Of a DNA stretch of 64,000 nt, positions 54,767 to 63,317 are shown piece by piece. The translations under genes were made by a program, and so were the position numbers. Origin of the DNA: Actinomycetes bacterium (GTDB lineage: Bacteria > Actinomycetota > Acidimicrobiia > Acidimicrobiales > Acidimicrobilacustridaceae); contig JAKOVH010000031.1 of assembly GCA_029782145.1 (NCBI GenBank), positions 124,001 through 188,000 on the forward strand. The letters run 5' to 3'. The notes under the pieces were generated by a model. The model ran no database searches. It was not told the DNA's origin and saw only the letters and a list, made by a program, of their open reading frames with translations. Numbering within the stretch: the first letter of the stretch is position 1; each line of letters opens with the position of its first letter.

Positions 54767-56338
54767 TCAGACGCCGTGGGCGATCGTGTCGTGGCTCACG
54801 ATCGGCTCGACCGACTCGGCCATCCGGGCCCGCACCCGCCGACCGGGGATCAGGGCCACGGCGACGAACCCCACGACCATGATCGGCACCGCCACCCGGA
54901 AGGCGGTGGCCAGGCTGGTGGCGAAGGCTTCCTGCACCTGCTCGCGCACGTCGGCCGCCAGCGCGGCGACCTTCGCCGGAGCGCCCTGCACGTCGGCGAG
55001 GGGGAACCCGGGGAGGCGTCGCTCCACCTCGTCGGCCAGGGTGGAGGTGAAGGCGCTGCCGAGGATGGCGACGCCGAGGGAGCTGCCGAGCACCCGGGCG
55101 AGCATGACCGTCGAGGTCGCCACGCCCATGTCGGAGGGCCGGGAGAGGCGCTGCACGACGTACAGCAGCGTCTGCATCACGAACCCGACACCCACCCCGC
55201 CCACCATGGCGAACACGGTGACCTCCACCGCCGAGGTGCCGGCGTCGATCGTGCCCAGGCAGGCGTAGCCCACGCCGAGGAAGACCATCCCGATGAGGGG
55301 GATCACCTTGTAGCCGCCGACGCGGTCGGTCAGCTGGCCCGCCAACAGGGTCGACAGGGCGCAGGTGAAGGCGAACGGGGCGAGCAGCAGTCCCGAGCGC
55401 GAGGCGTCGACGCCCGCCACGGCCTGGAAGAACACCGGCGGATAGATGATCCCGCAGGTGAAGCCGACGCCCGCGACGAGGTTGGCGAACGTGGCGAGCG
55501 CGGCGGTGCGCCCCGCCAGGATCCGCAGCGGCAGCAGCGGCTCGGCGGCCCGGCGCTCCCAGGCGACGAAGCCGGCGACGGCCACCGCCGCCGTGGCGAG
55601 CAGCCCGACCGTCCGGGGCGAGCCCCAGGAGGCGTCGCCACCGGTGCGGCTCAGCGCGAGCAGCAGGCAGGTCACTCCCCCGCCGAGCAGCAGGGCCCCC
55701 ACCACGTCGATGCGGTGGCGCACCCGATGGGCCTGGGGCGGTTGGAACACCAGGGCGACGAGGCAAAGCACCGCCAGCGGGGCGTTGATGTAGAACGCCC
55801 ACCGCCACGACAGGTGGTCGACGAAGAGGCCGCCGACGTAGGGACCCAGCACGCTCGTGACGGCGAAGACCAGCCCCGTGTAGCCGAGGTAGCGGCCCAG
55901 CCGGTCGGCCGGCACGAGGTCGGCAACCAGCGCCATGCCGAGCCCCGTGATGCCACCGGCGCCGGCGCCCTGCAGGCCACGGCACACGATGAGCATGACC
56001 ATCGACGTGGACAGCCCGCACAGCGCCGAGCCGACGAGGAAGATCACGATGGCGATGGCGAACATGCGGCGCCGACCGTGGATGTCGCCGAGCTTGCCGT
56101 ACACCGGCATGGTGGTCACCTGGGCGAGCAGGTAGGCGGTGGTCAGCCAGGGCAGCAGGGAGAGCTGGCCGAGGTCGGCGATGATCGTCGGCGCGGCGGT
56201 GGCCACGATCGACGCGTCCATGCCCGACACCGTGGTGCCGAGCAGGATGCCGGCGAACACCACGGCGATCCGCAGGTTCGACATGGGCGGTCGGGCGGCG
56301 GCCGCCCCGGTGGTGGTGGGGTCGTCGACCCTGCTCAC
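54767..56338 (-). CDS. MFS transporter, DHA2/EmrB-QacA type
   Basis: A 523-aa membrane protein with 14 predicted helices. It has the DHA2 N-terminal pattern GTTVSGMDASIVATAAPTI, the loop 2-3 motif VYGKLGDIHGRRRMF and the motif C region LGPYVGGLFVDHLSWRWAFYINAP. These proteins are proton-driven drug or metabolite exporters. GTG overlaps the crotonase stop as GTGA, so it is the last gene of an operon with an LLM oxidoreductase and a crotonase. It may export a product or take up a substrate of that pathway. Confidence 0.88.
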   Translation of the reverse strand: MSRVDDPTTTGAAAARPPMSNLRIAVVFAGILLGTTVSGMDASIVATAAPTIIADLGQLSLLPWLTTAYLLAQVTTMPVYGKLGDIHGRRRMFAIAIVIFLVGSALCGLSTSMVMLIVCRGLQGAGAGGITGLGMALVADLVPADRLGRYLGYTGLVFAVTSVLGPYVGGLFVDHLSWRWAFYINAPLAVLCLVALVFQPPQAHRVRHRIDVVGALLLGGGVTCLLLALSRTGGDASWGSPRTVGLLATAAVAVAGFVAWERRAAEPLLPLRILAGRTAALATFANLVAGVGFTCGIIYPPVFFQAVAGVDASRSGLLLAPFAFTCALSTLLAGQLTDRVGGYKVIPLIGMVFLGVGYACLGTIDAGTSAVEVTVFAMVGGVGVGFVMQTLLYVVQRLSRPSDMGVATSTVMLARVLGSSLGVAILGSAFTSTLADEVERRLPGFPLADVQGAPAKVAALAADVREQVQEAFATSLATAFRVAVPIMVVGFVAVALIPGRRVRARMAESVEPIVSHDTIAHGV

Positions 56339-57183
56339 GAGTCGCCGGGGGTGCCGGCGCGCCGGGCCGCCTTGGCCTCACGTCGCGCCGCGTCGGCGGC
56401 GTTGTGGCGCTTCATGGTGCCGAGCGGGTCGGCCTTGAACGCCTGCACCGACGCCTGGTGCCCGGCCAGGGCCTGGAACTCCGAGCCGGCCCGGATGGCG
56501 GCCCGCACGCCCATGATCTCGGCCTGCCGGTGCACCATCCGCTTGTTGATCTGCGCCAGGTCGGTGGCCACGCCCGCCACGGTGGCGGCCACGTCGAGGA
56601 CCTCGTCCTCCAGCTCGTCGGCGGGGAAGGCCCGGTTCGCCCATCCGATGGCGGCGGCCTCCACGCCGGTCATGGCGCCGCCGGTGAGCATGATCTCCAT
56701 GGCCCGGCGCATGCCGAGGAGGGGCATGTGGTACTCGCAGTCGGGTGGGCTGGCGACGCGCACGATCGGGTAGTCGATGCGGGCGTCGTCGGCCACGTAG
56801 ACGAGGTCGCAGGCCTGGGCCAGCTCGGTGGCCCCGGCGATGGCGTAGCCGTGGACCTGGGCGATCACCGGCTTGGCCAGGTCCCAGAAGCTGAACCAGT
56901 TCTGGGTGACGTGGCGGGCCCACTGGCCGTCGCCGGGCGCGGTGTGGAACGGCGGCTCGGCCATGAGGTCGCCGCCGAGGTCGTAGCCGGCCGAGAAGCA
57001 GGCGCCGGCGCCGCGGATGACGGTGACCCGCACCGTGTCGTCGAGGTCGTGGGCCTCGAGGGCGTGGAGCAGCTCGGCGCGCAGCGGGGTGGAGATGGCG
57101 TTGCGCTTGTCGGGGCGGTTGAGGGTGATGCGGGCGACGCCCTCGAGGGGGTGGTCGACGACGATGAGCTCGTAGCCGCTCAC
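56335..57183 (-). CDS. Enoyl-CoA hydratase/isomerase (crotonase) family protein
   Basis: A 282-aa crotonase-fold protein. The oxyanion-hole segments are FSAGYDLGG and HGYAIAGATELAQACD. The Glu in ATELAQACD matches Glu144 of rat mitochondrial hydratase; the second catalytic Glu (Glu164) seems absent at DYPIVR. It may therefore be an isomerase or another crotonase rather than a true hydratase. GTG overlaps the stop of the LLM gene, and its own stop overlaps the MFS start, so the three are co-translated. The last about 25 residues are basic. Confidence 0.85.
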   Translation of the reverse strand: MSGYELIVVDHPLEGVARITLNRPDKRNAISTPLRAELLHALEAHDLDDTVRVTVIRGAGACFSAGYDLGGDLMAEPPFHTAPGDGQWARHVTQNWFSFWDLAKPVIAQVHGYAIAGATELAQACDLVYVADDARIDYPIVRVASPPDCEYHMPLLGMRRAMEIMLTGGAMTGVEAAAIGWANRAFPADELEDEVLDVAATVAGVATDLAQINKRMVHRQAEIMGVRAAIRAGSEFQALAGHQASVQAFKADPLGTMKRHNAADAARREAKAARRAGTPGDS

Positions 57184-58229
57184 GAGCCGGCCTCGGCCGA
57201 GTCGCGGGTGCCGGCCAGCTCGGCGAGCAGCTCGATGCCGCGCTCGTCGGCGCGCACGATCAGGCCGGTGAGGCCGCGTCGCGTCCAGGGCTCCCACCGC
57301 TCGCGGATGCGCTGCTCGCTGCCGTAGAGCCCGCCTTCGTCGAGGTACTCGTCGGGCACCGCCTGCACCGCCTCGTCCTTGCGGCCCGCCATCCAGAGCT
57401 CGTGGATCCGCGCCGCCGCCTCCGGGAACCCGCGCCGGGCCATGGCCTCGCGGTGGTAGTTGTGCGTGGCCGAGCCCATGCCCCCCACGTACATGGCGGT
57501 GAGGGGCTTCTGGGCGTCGAAGGCGGCGCGCAGGTCGTCGGTGAAGTGCACGCTCACGCCGCCGAAGACCTCGAAGCCCTCGGGGCGCCCGCCTCGGGCC
57601 GTGAACCCCTTCTCCAGCGACGGCCCGTAGGCGTCCGGGCCCTCGGCGCCCCAGCCCATCGGGAGCAAGCCGTCGGCCACCTCGGCGCACAGCTCGGTGT
57701 TCCTCGGCCCGCCGGCCGCGAGCCAGATCTCGACCTCGCCCGCGGGGTGGAGGATCGAGCGCAGCGGCTTGCCCTGCCCGGTGGCCCCCGGCCCGGTGTA
57801 GGGCAACGGGTACTCGGGGCCGTCGTTGGTGAGCGGCTCGCGTGCGAACACCTTGCGCATGATCGAGACGTACTCGCGCAGGCGCCGGTTGGGGCTTCCC
57901 CACGGCTGGCCGTACCAGCCCTCCACGATCTGCGGGCCCGACACGCCGAGGCCGATGATCACTCGGTCGCCACCGGCGAGGGCATCGATGGTCAGGGCGT
58001 GCATGGCGGTGGCGGCCGGGGTGCGCGCCGCGATCTGCACGACACCGGTGCCGAGCTTGATGCGGCGGGTCATGGCGGCCAGGTAGGCGAGCGGCGACAG
58101 GGCGTCGGAGCCGTAGGCCTCAGCCGTCCAGACCGAGTGGTAGCCGAGCTCCTCCGCCCGGCGCACCTGCTCGACCGGCACCTCCATGGTGGCCCCCCGG
58201 TACAGGTCGAGGCCGAGTGCGAGCTTCAT
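57180..58229 (-). CDS. LLM class F420-dependent oxidoreductase
   Basis: A 349-aa TIM-barrel protein of the luciferase-like family. Characteristic parts are VEQVRRAEELGYHSVWTAEAYGSDAL, IKLGTGVVQIAARTPAATAMHALT, DRVIIGLGVSGPQIVEGWYG and the later VEIWLAAGGPRNTELCAEVADGLLPM. It probably uses coenzyme F420, common in actinobacteria, though FMN cannot be excluded. The actual substrate is unknown. It is the first gene of the LLM-crotonase-MFS operon, and a flavin reductase gene lies 84 bp upstream on the same strand. Confidence 0.87.
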   Translation of the reverse strand: MKLALGLDLYRGATMEVPVEQVRRAEELGYHSVWTAEAYGSDALSPLAYLAAMTRRIKLGTGVVQIAARTPAATAMHALTIDALAGGDRVIIGLGVSGPQIVEGWYGQPWGSPNRRLREYVSIMRKVFAREPLTNDGPEYPLPYTGPGATGQGKPLRSILHPAGEVEIWLAAGGPRNTELCAEVADGLLPMGWGAEGPDAYGPSLEKGFTARGGRPEGFEVFGGVSVHFTDDLRAAFDAQKPLTAMYVGGMGSATHNYHREAMARRGFPEAAARIHELWMAGRKDEAVQAVPDEYLDEGGLYGSEQRIRERWEPWTRRGLTGLIVRADERGIELLAELAGTRDSAEAGS

Positions 58230-58313
58230 CGAGACGTGTCCCCCTTCATCGGGCGCAGTCTCCCACGCCCCGACCGGCCCGGGACCACCCCGGACCGGTG
58301 CCGCCGGCGCTGG

Positions 58314-58796
58314 TCAACCGCCGTAGTTCATGCCGGTCGAGCGCAGCAGCAGCGGCGTGGCGCTCTCGTCGCGCACGCCGGCGTCGACCACCTCGGCGAC
58401 GTAGACGGTGTGGTCGCCCCGGGTGACGGTGTCGGTGACCCGCGCCTCGAACCAGTAGGGCAGCTCGACGAGGAGCGGGCTCCCGGTGGAGGGGCCGGGC
58501 TCGAAGCGGTGGCCGTTGAGCGTGTCGCCCTCGACGGTGGTGGAGCGGAAGAACGCCTTGCCGATGTCGAGCTGGTCGTCGCTCAGCACGTTGACGGCGA
58601 ACGATCCGCTGCGACCGATGACCTCGTTGGTGTGGCTGTCGGCCTTCACCCCCACGGCCACGAGCGGTGGCTCGAACGACATCTGCGACACCCAGTTGAC
58701 GCCCGCCGCCGACAGCTCGTCGCCGTCGGCGCTCGTGAGCACGTGCAGGCCGTAGTTGATGGCGCGCAGGGCGACCTTCTTCTGCTGTGGGTCCAT
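58314..58796 (-). CDS. Flavin reductase family protein (FMN-binding split barrel)
   Basis: A 160-aa protein with the FMN-binding split barrel of flavin:NAD(P)H reductases. Visible landmarks are YGLHVLTS, NWVSQMSFEPPLVAVGVKADSHTNEVI, SFAVNVLSDDQ and the C-terminal ARVTDTVTRGDHTVYVAEVVD. Such enzymes often supply reduced FMN to a two-component monooxygenase. The LLM oxidoreductase encoded just downstream could be a partner if it uses FMN rather than F420. The start ATG is preceded by GGAGGAT. Confidence 0.85.
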   Translation of the reverse strand: MDPQQKKVALRAINYGLHVLTSADGDELSAAGVNWVSQMSFEPPLVAVGVKADSHTNEVIGRSGSFAVNVLSDDQLDIGKAFFRSTTVEGDTLNGHRFEPGPSTGSPLLVELPYWFEARVTDTVTRGDHTVYVAEVVDAGVRDESATPLLLRSTGMNYGG

Positions 58797-58827
58797 GGGA
58801 TCCTCCTCCGAGCGGCGGTGACGCCGG

Positions 58828-60237
58828 TCAACGTACCGCCAAGCGCCGCGGCACCCGGCGAGCCAGCAGCACGCCGAGCACCGCCACCGCCGCGCCGACC
58901 GAGTACACGGCCACCAGGCCGGGCGTGTCCGAGCCCGTCGCCGCGGCGCCGAAAGCCACCAGCACGCCGCCCACCCCGGTGCCGAGGGCGGTGCCGAGCA
59001 TGTCCGACAGCTGCAGCGACGACGTGGCCCGGCCCTCCTGGCCCGGCGGAGCCTCCGCCAGGGTGACCACCGACAACGGCGAGTAGGCGAGCCCGATGCC
59101 GAAGCCGGCCACCGCCCAGCAGGCGATGCCGACGGCCGCCGGCACCGAGGGCACCAGCACGCACAGCATCGCCAGCGAGCCGGCGGCGACGCTCCCGAGG
59201 CCCACGGCCACCAGCGCGGCCGGGCCCCACCGCTCGATGCGCCGGGCCTGCAGCCACGACGCCGCGGTCCACGTCAGGGTCGCGGCGGTCAGGGCCAGGC
59301 CGGCCACGGCCGGCGCCAGGCCCTTCACCGTCGTCAGCGCGAACGGCACGTAGGCGTCGCCGGCGAAGAAGGCGAAGGTGAGCACGCCGCGGGCCAGCAC
59401 GGTGGCGGGCAGGCCCCGGCGGGCGGCGAGCGTCCCCACCGGGAGCAGGCGGCGCAGGGCGCCCACGCCGACTGCGGCCCCGGCCACCACGAGCAGCACG
59501 GCCGGCACCGGGGCACCGGCGCCCAGGCCGGCCAGCACCAGCGCCGCCCCCGCCGCCACGAGGAGGGCCCGCCCCAGGTTCGACTCGCCCGACGCCTCGT
59601 GCGGGGCCGGGATCGAGCGCACGCCGAGCAGGGCGACCAGGCCGATGGCCCCGCACAGCGGCAGCAGGCCGAGGAAGACCCAGCGCCAGCCCACCGTGGT
59701 GCCCACGAAGCCGGCGAGGGCGGGTCCGACCACGGACGGGACCACCCACGCGCTCGAGATCAGGGCGAACATGGTCGGGCGCTGCTCGGGGGCGTAGCCG
59801 CGACCGATGCACACGTAGGACACGGCGGGCATGGCGCCGGCACCGAGGCCCTGCAGCGCCCGCCCCGCCACGAGCACGAGCATGGAGGGCGCGGCCCCGC
59901 CGACGACCAGGCCTGCGGAGAACACCACCAACCCGGCGGCGAAGGGCACGGCCGGGCGCATCCGGTCGGCGGCGGTGCCGGCCACGACGATGCCGACGAG
60001 GTTCCCGAGGAAGAAGGCGCTGAAGACCCACCCGTAGAGCCACAGGTCGCCGAGGTCGTCCTCCACCAGCGGCATGACCGTGCTGACGGCCAGCGACTCG
60101 AACGCCACCAGGGTGACGATGAGGACGAGCCCGCTCGTGAGCATGCGACGCCCCGGTGCGAACACCCCGGGCGTGGCGGTGCCCGCGGCCGTGCCTGCCT
60201 CGGGCACCGTCTCGGAGCGTTCCGGGGGCGCGGCCAC
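58828..60237 (-). CDS. MFS transporter
   Basis: A 469-aa membrane protein with 12 to 14 helices. The N-terminal half has VTLVAFESLAVSTVMPLVEDDL, VFSAFFLGNLVGIVVAGTAADRM and LVAGRALQGLGAGAMPAVSYV. VVGPALAGFVGTTVGWRWVFLGLLPL is the motif C region. It resembles drug-resistance exporters, but the substrate is unknown. A GTG start follows tRNA-Arg by 53 bp. Confidence 0.85.
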   Translation of the reverse strand: MAAPPERSETVPEAGTAAGTATPGVFAPGRRMLTSGLVLIVTLVAFESLAVSTVMPLVEDDLGDLWLYGWVFSAFFLGNLVGIVVAGTAADRMRPAVPFAAGLVVFSAGLVVGGAAPSMLVLVAGRALQGLGAGAMPAVSYVCIGRGYAPEQRPTMFALISSAWVVPSVVGPALAGFVGTTVGWRWVFLGLLPLCGAIGLVALLGVRSIPAPHEASGESNLGRALLVAAGAALVLAGLGAGAPVPAVLLVVAGAAVGVGALRRLLPVGTLAARRGLPATVLARGVLTFAFFAGDAYVPFALTTVKGLAPAVAGLALTAATLTWTAASWLQARRIERWGPAALVAVGLGSVAAGSLAMLCVLVPSVPAAVGIACWAVAGFGIGLAYSPLSVVTLAEAPPGQEGRATSSLQLSDMLGTALGTGVGGVLVAFGAAATGSDTPGLVAVYSVGAAVAVLGVLLARRVPRRLAVR

Positions 60238-60290
60238 CGTGGCAGGTTAGGGGGATGGGTGCTCGCCGAGCGGGAGCCGTCGCTGAACGG

Positions 60291-60364
60291 TGCCCCCGCC
60301 AGGAATCGAACCCGGAACCTGCCGGGTAGAAGCCGGCTGCTCTATCCAGTTGAGCTACAGGGGC
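60291..60364 (-). tRNA. tRNA-Arg (anticodon TCT)
   Basis: On the minus strand the acceptor GCCCCTG pairs with CGGGGGC. The anticodon stem GCCGG/CCGGC encloses CTTCTAC, which reads TCT. The T arm TCCGGGTTCGATTCCTGG is standard. CCA is not encoded. It is divergent from tRNA-His and tRNA-Lys. Confidence 0.95.
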
Positions 60365-60470
60365 GCGACGTCAGGCTACGCGGCGGGGGCGCCGGCCGAG
60401 GGCCTCAGGTGGGCGCCGAGGCGGTTGGCGGCGACCCCGGTCGCCTGCCCTATGCTGGCGACTCCCCATG

Positions 60471-60545
60471 GTGGCCGTAGCTCAGCCCGGTTAGAGCGCC
60501 AGGTTGTGGCCCTGGAGGTCGGGGGTTCAAGTCCCCTCGGCCACC
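60471..60545 (+). tRNA. tRNA-His (anticodon GTG)
   Basis: The acceptor GTGGCCG pairs with CGGCCAC. The anticodon stem CCAGG/CCTGG encloses TTGTGGC, which reads GTG. A G at 60470 and the C at 60545 supply the extra G-1:C73 pair typical of tRNA-His. CCA is encoded next (60546-60548). TATGCT at 60451-60456 may be its -10 box. Confidence 0.95.
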
Positions 60546-60631
60546 CCACGGAATCGACGGTGGTCGCCCGCATCGGGCGGGCGGCCGCCGTCGCTCCCAC
60601 TGCGGCGGCGGTGGTAGATTGCAGGTCCCGA

Positions 60632-60703
60632 GCGCCTCTAGCTCAACGGCAGAGCAACGGACTCTTAATCCGCAGGTTCTGGGTTCGAATCCCAGGGGGC
60701 GTA
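60632..60703 (+). tRNA. tRNA-Lys (anticodon CTT)
   Basis: The acceptor GCGCCTC pairs with GGGGCGT through two G:T pairs. The anticodon loop CTCTTAA reads CTT. The T arm TCTGGGTTCGAATCCCAG is standard. CCA is encoded (60704-60706). TAGATT at 60615-60620 is a likely -10 box. A strong hairpin follows. Confidence 0.94.
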
Positions 60704-60708
60704 CCACA

Positions 60709-60735
60709 CGGCCAGGGCTCGTCGAGCCCTGGCCG
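60709..60735 (+). terminator. Hairpin terminator after tRNA-Lys
   Basis: CGGCCAGGGCTC pairs with GAGCCCTGGCCG in a perfect 12-bp stem with a 3-nt loop, starting two bases after the encoded CCA. TTCGTCGT follows. It fits termination of the tRNA-Lys transcript. Confidence 0.85.
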
Positions 60736-60765
60736 TTCGTCGTCCGGGGCGGGCCCGAGCGCGCC

Positions 60766-60808
60766 ACCGGCCGGCACCGGGCGCACGCAGCGCTCGGTGC
60801 CGGCCGGT
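60766..60808 (-). terminator. Hairpin terminator after hupB
   Basis: ACCGGCCGGCACCG and CGGTGCCGGCCGGT form a perfect 14-bp stem with a 15-nt loop, 20 bp after the hupB stop on the minus strand. It faces the tRNA-Lys terminator between convergent transcripts. Confidence 0.8.
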
Positions 60809-60828
60809 CGGTCGGCTCGGGTGCCGCG

Positions 60829-61260
60829 TCAGCGCCGGGCGGTGGCCTTCTTGGCGGGTGCCTTCTTGGCCGGGGCCTTCTTGGCGACCGCCTTCTTGGC
60901 CGGGGCCGCCTTCTTCGCCGGAGCGGCCTTCTTGGCCGCCGTCTTCTTGGCGGGCGCCTTCTTGGCCGCCTTCTTCACGGCCTTGCCGCCGACGACGGCG
61001 TCCTTGAACGCCTTCAGGGGCGTGATGCGGGCGGCCTTCTTGGCCGGCACCTTCACCGGCGCGCCGGTCTGGGGGTTGCGGGCCATGCGGGGGCCGCGGT
61101 CGACGCGGATGAACTTGGCGAACCCGGTGAGCACGACGGGCTCGCCGCTCGCCACGGTGTCGGTGACCGTTGCCACGAACTCGTTCAGCACGGCCTCGAC
61201 GTCTCGCTTGTCGCGGTCGGTCCGCTCAGCGATGGCAGCGGCCAGCTCTCGTTTGTTCAA
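60829..61260 (-). CDS. hupB: HU family DNA-binding protein with Lys/Ala-rich tail
   Basis: A 143-aa nucleoid protein. Residues 1-90 are a normal HU domain ([43 protein letters not shown]). The last about 50 residues are a histone-H1-like tail of KKAxAK and APAKK repeats, as in mycobacterial HupB/Hlp and Streptomyces HupS. The tail compacts DNA and is often modified. The start is TTG, preceded by AGGAGAG. The 147 bp upstream contain only two small hairpins. Confidence 0.94.
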   Translation of the reverse strand: MNKRELAAAIAERTDRDKRDVEAVLNEFVATVTDTVASGEPVVLTGFAKFIRVDRGPRMARNPQTGAPVKVPAKKAARITPLKAFKDAVVGGKAVKKAAKKAPAKKTAAKKAAPAKKAAPAKKAVAKKAPAKKAPAKKATARR

Positions 61261-61324
61261 CGCACTCTCCTTGTGTTCAGTCGCCGCTCCTCGGCGATGC
61301 GACCCGTCGGGCCGAACAGCTCAA

Positions 61325-61374
61325 GCGTCGCGCAGCGCAGCGACGCGCGCGCGGCAATCCCTTTGCGCGAAAGG
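61325..61374 (-). terminator. Two small hairpins between the oxidoreductase gene and hupB
   Basis: GCGTCGC/GCGACGC (61325-61346) and CCTTT/AAAGG (61360-61374) lie after the oxidoreductase stop and before hupB, both read leftward. They could end the former transcript or lie in the hupB leader. No decision is possible from sequence alone. Confidence 0.35.
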
Positions 61375-61407
61375 CCGAACGACTCGCGCGCCGATCGGTG
61401 AGCCGGC

Positions 61408-62379
61408 TCAGTTCGTGAACACGACCTTGCCGAACAGGTCGCCCTCGACCATCTTGGCGAACCCGTCGCGGGCGTCGGCGAGGGGCATGACCGAGTCGAT
61501 CAGCGGGCGCACGTCGGCGGCCTCGCAGAACCGGATGAGGCGCTGCAGCTCGTCGCGGGTGCCCATGGTGGAGCCGACCACCTCGCGCTGGAGGAAGAAC
61601 ATCTGGGTGAGGTCGGCGGAGGGGTCGTCGCCGGTGGTCGCCCCGGACACGACGACGCGGCCGCCGGGCCGCAGCGAGCGCACCGAGTGCCCCCACGTCG
61701 CCTTGCCCACGCTCTCCATCACCGCGTCGACCCGATCGGGCAACCGCTCCCCGGTGGCGAACACGGCGTGGGCGCCGAGCCCGAGGGCCCGCTCGCGCTT
61801 GTCGTCGCTGCGGCTGGTGGCCCACACCTGCACCCCGGCCGCCCGGGCCAGGGCGATCAGCGCGGTGGCCAGCCCACCACCGGCACCCTGCACGAGCACG
61901 GTGTCCCCGGGCCGCAGCTGGCCCCTGGTGAACAGCATCCGGTAGGCGGTGAGCCACGCGGTGGGCAGGCAGGCGGCCTCCTCCCACGACATCGACGCCG
62001 GCTTGGGGACCAGGTTGCGCCTGGGCACGGCGACCCGTTCGGCGAGCGTGCCGGGGTAGCGCTCCGAGAGCAGCGACCGGCGGGGGTCGAGGGTCTCGTC
62101 GCCGCCGCCCGCGTCGGGGTCGCCGATGACGGCGTGCACCACCACCTCGTTGCCGTCAGGGTCGAGCCCGGCGCCGTCGCAGCCCAGCACCATCGGCAGC
62201 TGCTCCTCACGCAGGCCGACGCCCTTGAGGCTCCACACGTCGTGGTGGTTGAGGGCGGCGGCCTTGAGCTCGACGACCACCCAGCCGTCGGGCACGTCCG
62301 ACGGCTCAGGGGCCTCCCCGACCTCGAGGCCGGAGAGCGGATCGTCGGGGGCGATGCGGATGGCGCGGGCGGCGAGCAC
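61408..62379 (-). CDS. MDR-superfamily oxidoreductase, quinone oxidoreductase-like
   Basis: A 323-aa medium-chain dehydrogenase/reductase. The catalytic N-terminal domain has VVVELKAAALNHHDVWSLKG and MVLGCDGAG. The Rossmann domain starts VLVQGAGGGLATALIALARAAG and includes ATSRSDDKRERALGLGAHAVF. The structural zinc cysteines of alcohol dehydrogenases are missing, so it is probably of the zinc-independent NADPH:quinone oxidoreductase type. The GTG start follows GAGAGGGAG. Substrate is unknown. Confidence 0.85.
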   Translation of the reverse strand: MLAARAIRIAPDDPLSGLEVGEAPEPSDVPDGWVVVELKAAALNHHDVWSLKGVGLREEQLPMVLGCDGAGLDPDGNEVVVHAVIGDPDAGGGDETLDPRRSLLSERYPGTLAERVAVPRRNLVPKPASMSWEEAACLPTAWLTAYRMLFTRGQLRPGDTVLVQGAGGGLATALIALARAAGVQVWATSRSDDKRERALGLGAHAVFATGERLPDRVDAVMESVGKATWGHSVRSLRPGGRVVVSGATTGDDPSADLTQMFFLQREVVGSTMGTRDELQRLIRFCEAADVRPLIDSVMPLADARDGFAKMVEGDLFGKVVFTN

Positions 62380-62431
62380 GTCGGGCTCCCTCTCGTCTGG
62401 GGGTTGGGGCGCCCGGAGTCTCGCACGCAGC

Positions 62432-63238
62432 TCAGGCCGGCGCGGGTGCCGCCTGCGGCGCGCCGAGCTCGGCGCGGACCGCGTCGACGCCGGAGAGCCG
62501 GGCCACCACCGATCCGACGGCGTCCACCCGCAGCACCGTGGGCGCCCGGCGGACCTTGTAGCGCGAGGCGAGGTCGAGGTGCTCGGCCACGTCGAGCACG
62601 TCGACCCGCTCACCGGCGCGGCGGCTCTCGATCTCGGCCACGACCGACGGGCACACCGCGCAGTACTCGGTGCTGAACACGATCCACTGCGGCCCGCCCG
62701 CCCGCAACGCCACCGGCAGCGGGGGCTGTGCGGGGCCCTGCTCGTGCGCGGGGCGCCGGGCTTCCACCGCGGCGTCACCGGCCACCCGGTCGATGGTCAC
62801 CACCCGCACGCCGCCTCGCAGCCGAACGAGCAGCACGTACATCTCGCAGCCGACGCAGATCCTGGTGATCGCCGACAACCCGGCGAGGGCGGCCACGACG
62901 CCCACCAGCACCCACCCGACCAGCGCGGCCTCGAGGGCGAACGCGACGGTGGCGGCGCTCAGGAACACGACGCCGACGGAGGCGGCGAAGCGGGGCGGGC
63001 GCGGGTCCTCGAGCTCACGCGGCGGGGCCAGGCGAGGCTTGACGAAGGTGGCGTAGAACCGCAGCACCGGGCCGTAGCGGGGGCCGAAGGCGGCGCCGAG
63101 GAAGAGCACGACGGCGAACAGCGGAGCCACCCACTCCTGGCCGAAGGCCAGGCCGAGCAGCAGCCCCGTGGCCAGCACCGCCTGGTTGGTGCGGGGTCCG
63201 CGGGGGTCGATGGGCGTCGGTGCCGATGAGCTCGCCAT
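62432..63238 (-). CDS. DUF4395 membrane domain fused to a thioredoxin-like domain
   Basis: A 268-aa protein. The N-terminal two thirds are a DUF4395-like membrane part with about four helices (TNQAVLATGLLLGLAFG, FAVVLFLGAAFGPRYGPVLRFY) and a pair of Cys in RICVGCEMY after the last helix. The C-terminal part is thioredoxin-like, with CAVC in FSTEYCAVCPSVV and a cis-Pro-like RRAPTVLRVD. The two Cys pairs suggest electron relay across the membrane or thiol exchange. It is 52 bp upstream of the oxidoreductase gene and probably co-transcribed. ATG at 63238 is the likeliest of three in-frame ATGs. Confidence 0.78.
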   Translation of the reverse strand: MASSSAPTPIDPRGPRTNQAVLATGLLLGLAFGQEWVAPLFAVVLFLGAAFGPRYGPVLRFYATFVKPRLAPPRELEDPRPPRFAASVGVVFLSAATVAFALEAALVGWVLVGVVAALAGLSAITRICVGCEMYVLLVRLRGGVRVVTIDRVAGDAAVEARRPAHEQGPAQPPLPVALRAGGPQWIVFSTEYCAVCPSVVAEIESRRAGERVDVLDVAEHLDLASRYKVRRAPTVLRVDAVGSVVARLSGVDAVRAELGAPQAAPAPA

Positions 63239-63317
63239 GCCCGCCAGCATAAACCCGACATACCCGATCGACAATTGTCGGATTCACGTCTCGGTCCGTG
63301 AGGCCGGCCCGACGCCT

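Noticed and set aside
60290-61945. Plus-strand frame crossing three tRNA genes and hupB
   Set aside because: It runs through tRNA genes and antisense to hupB; the repeated AFLAGA residues are the complement of the Lys/Ala tail.
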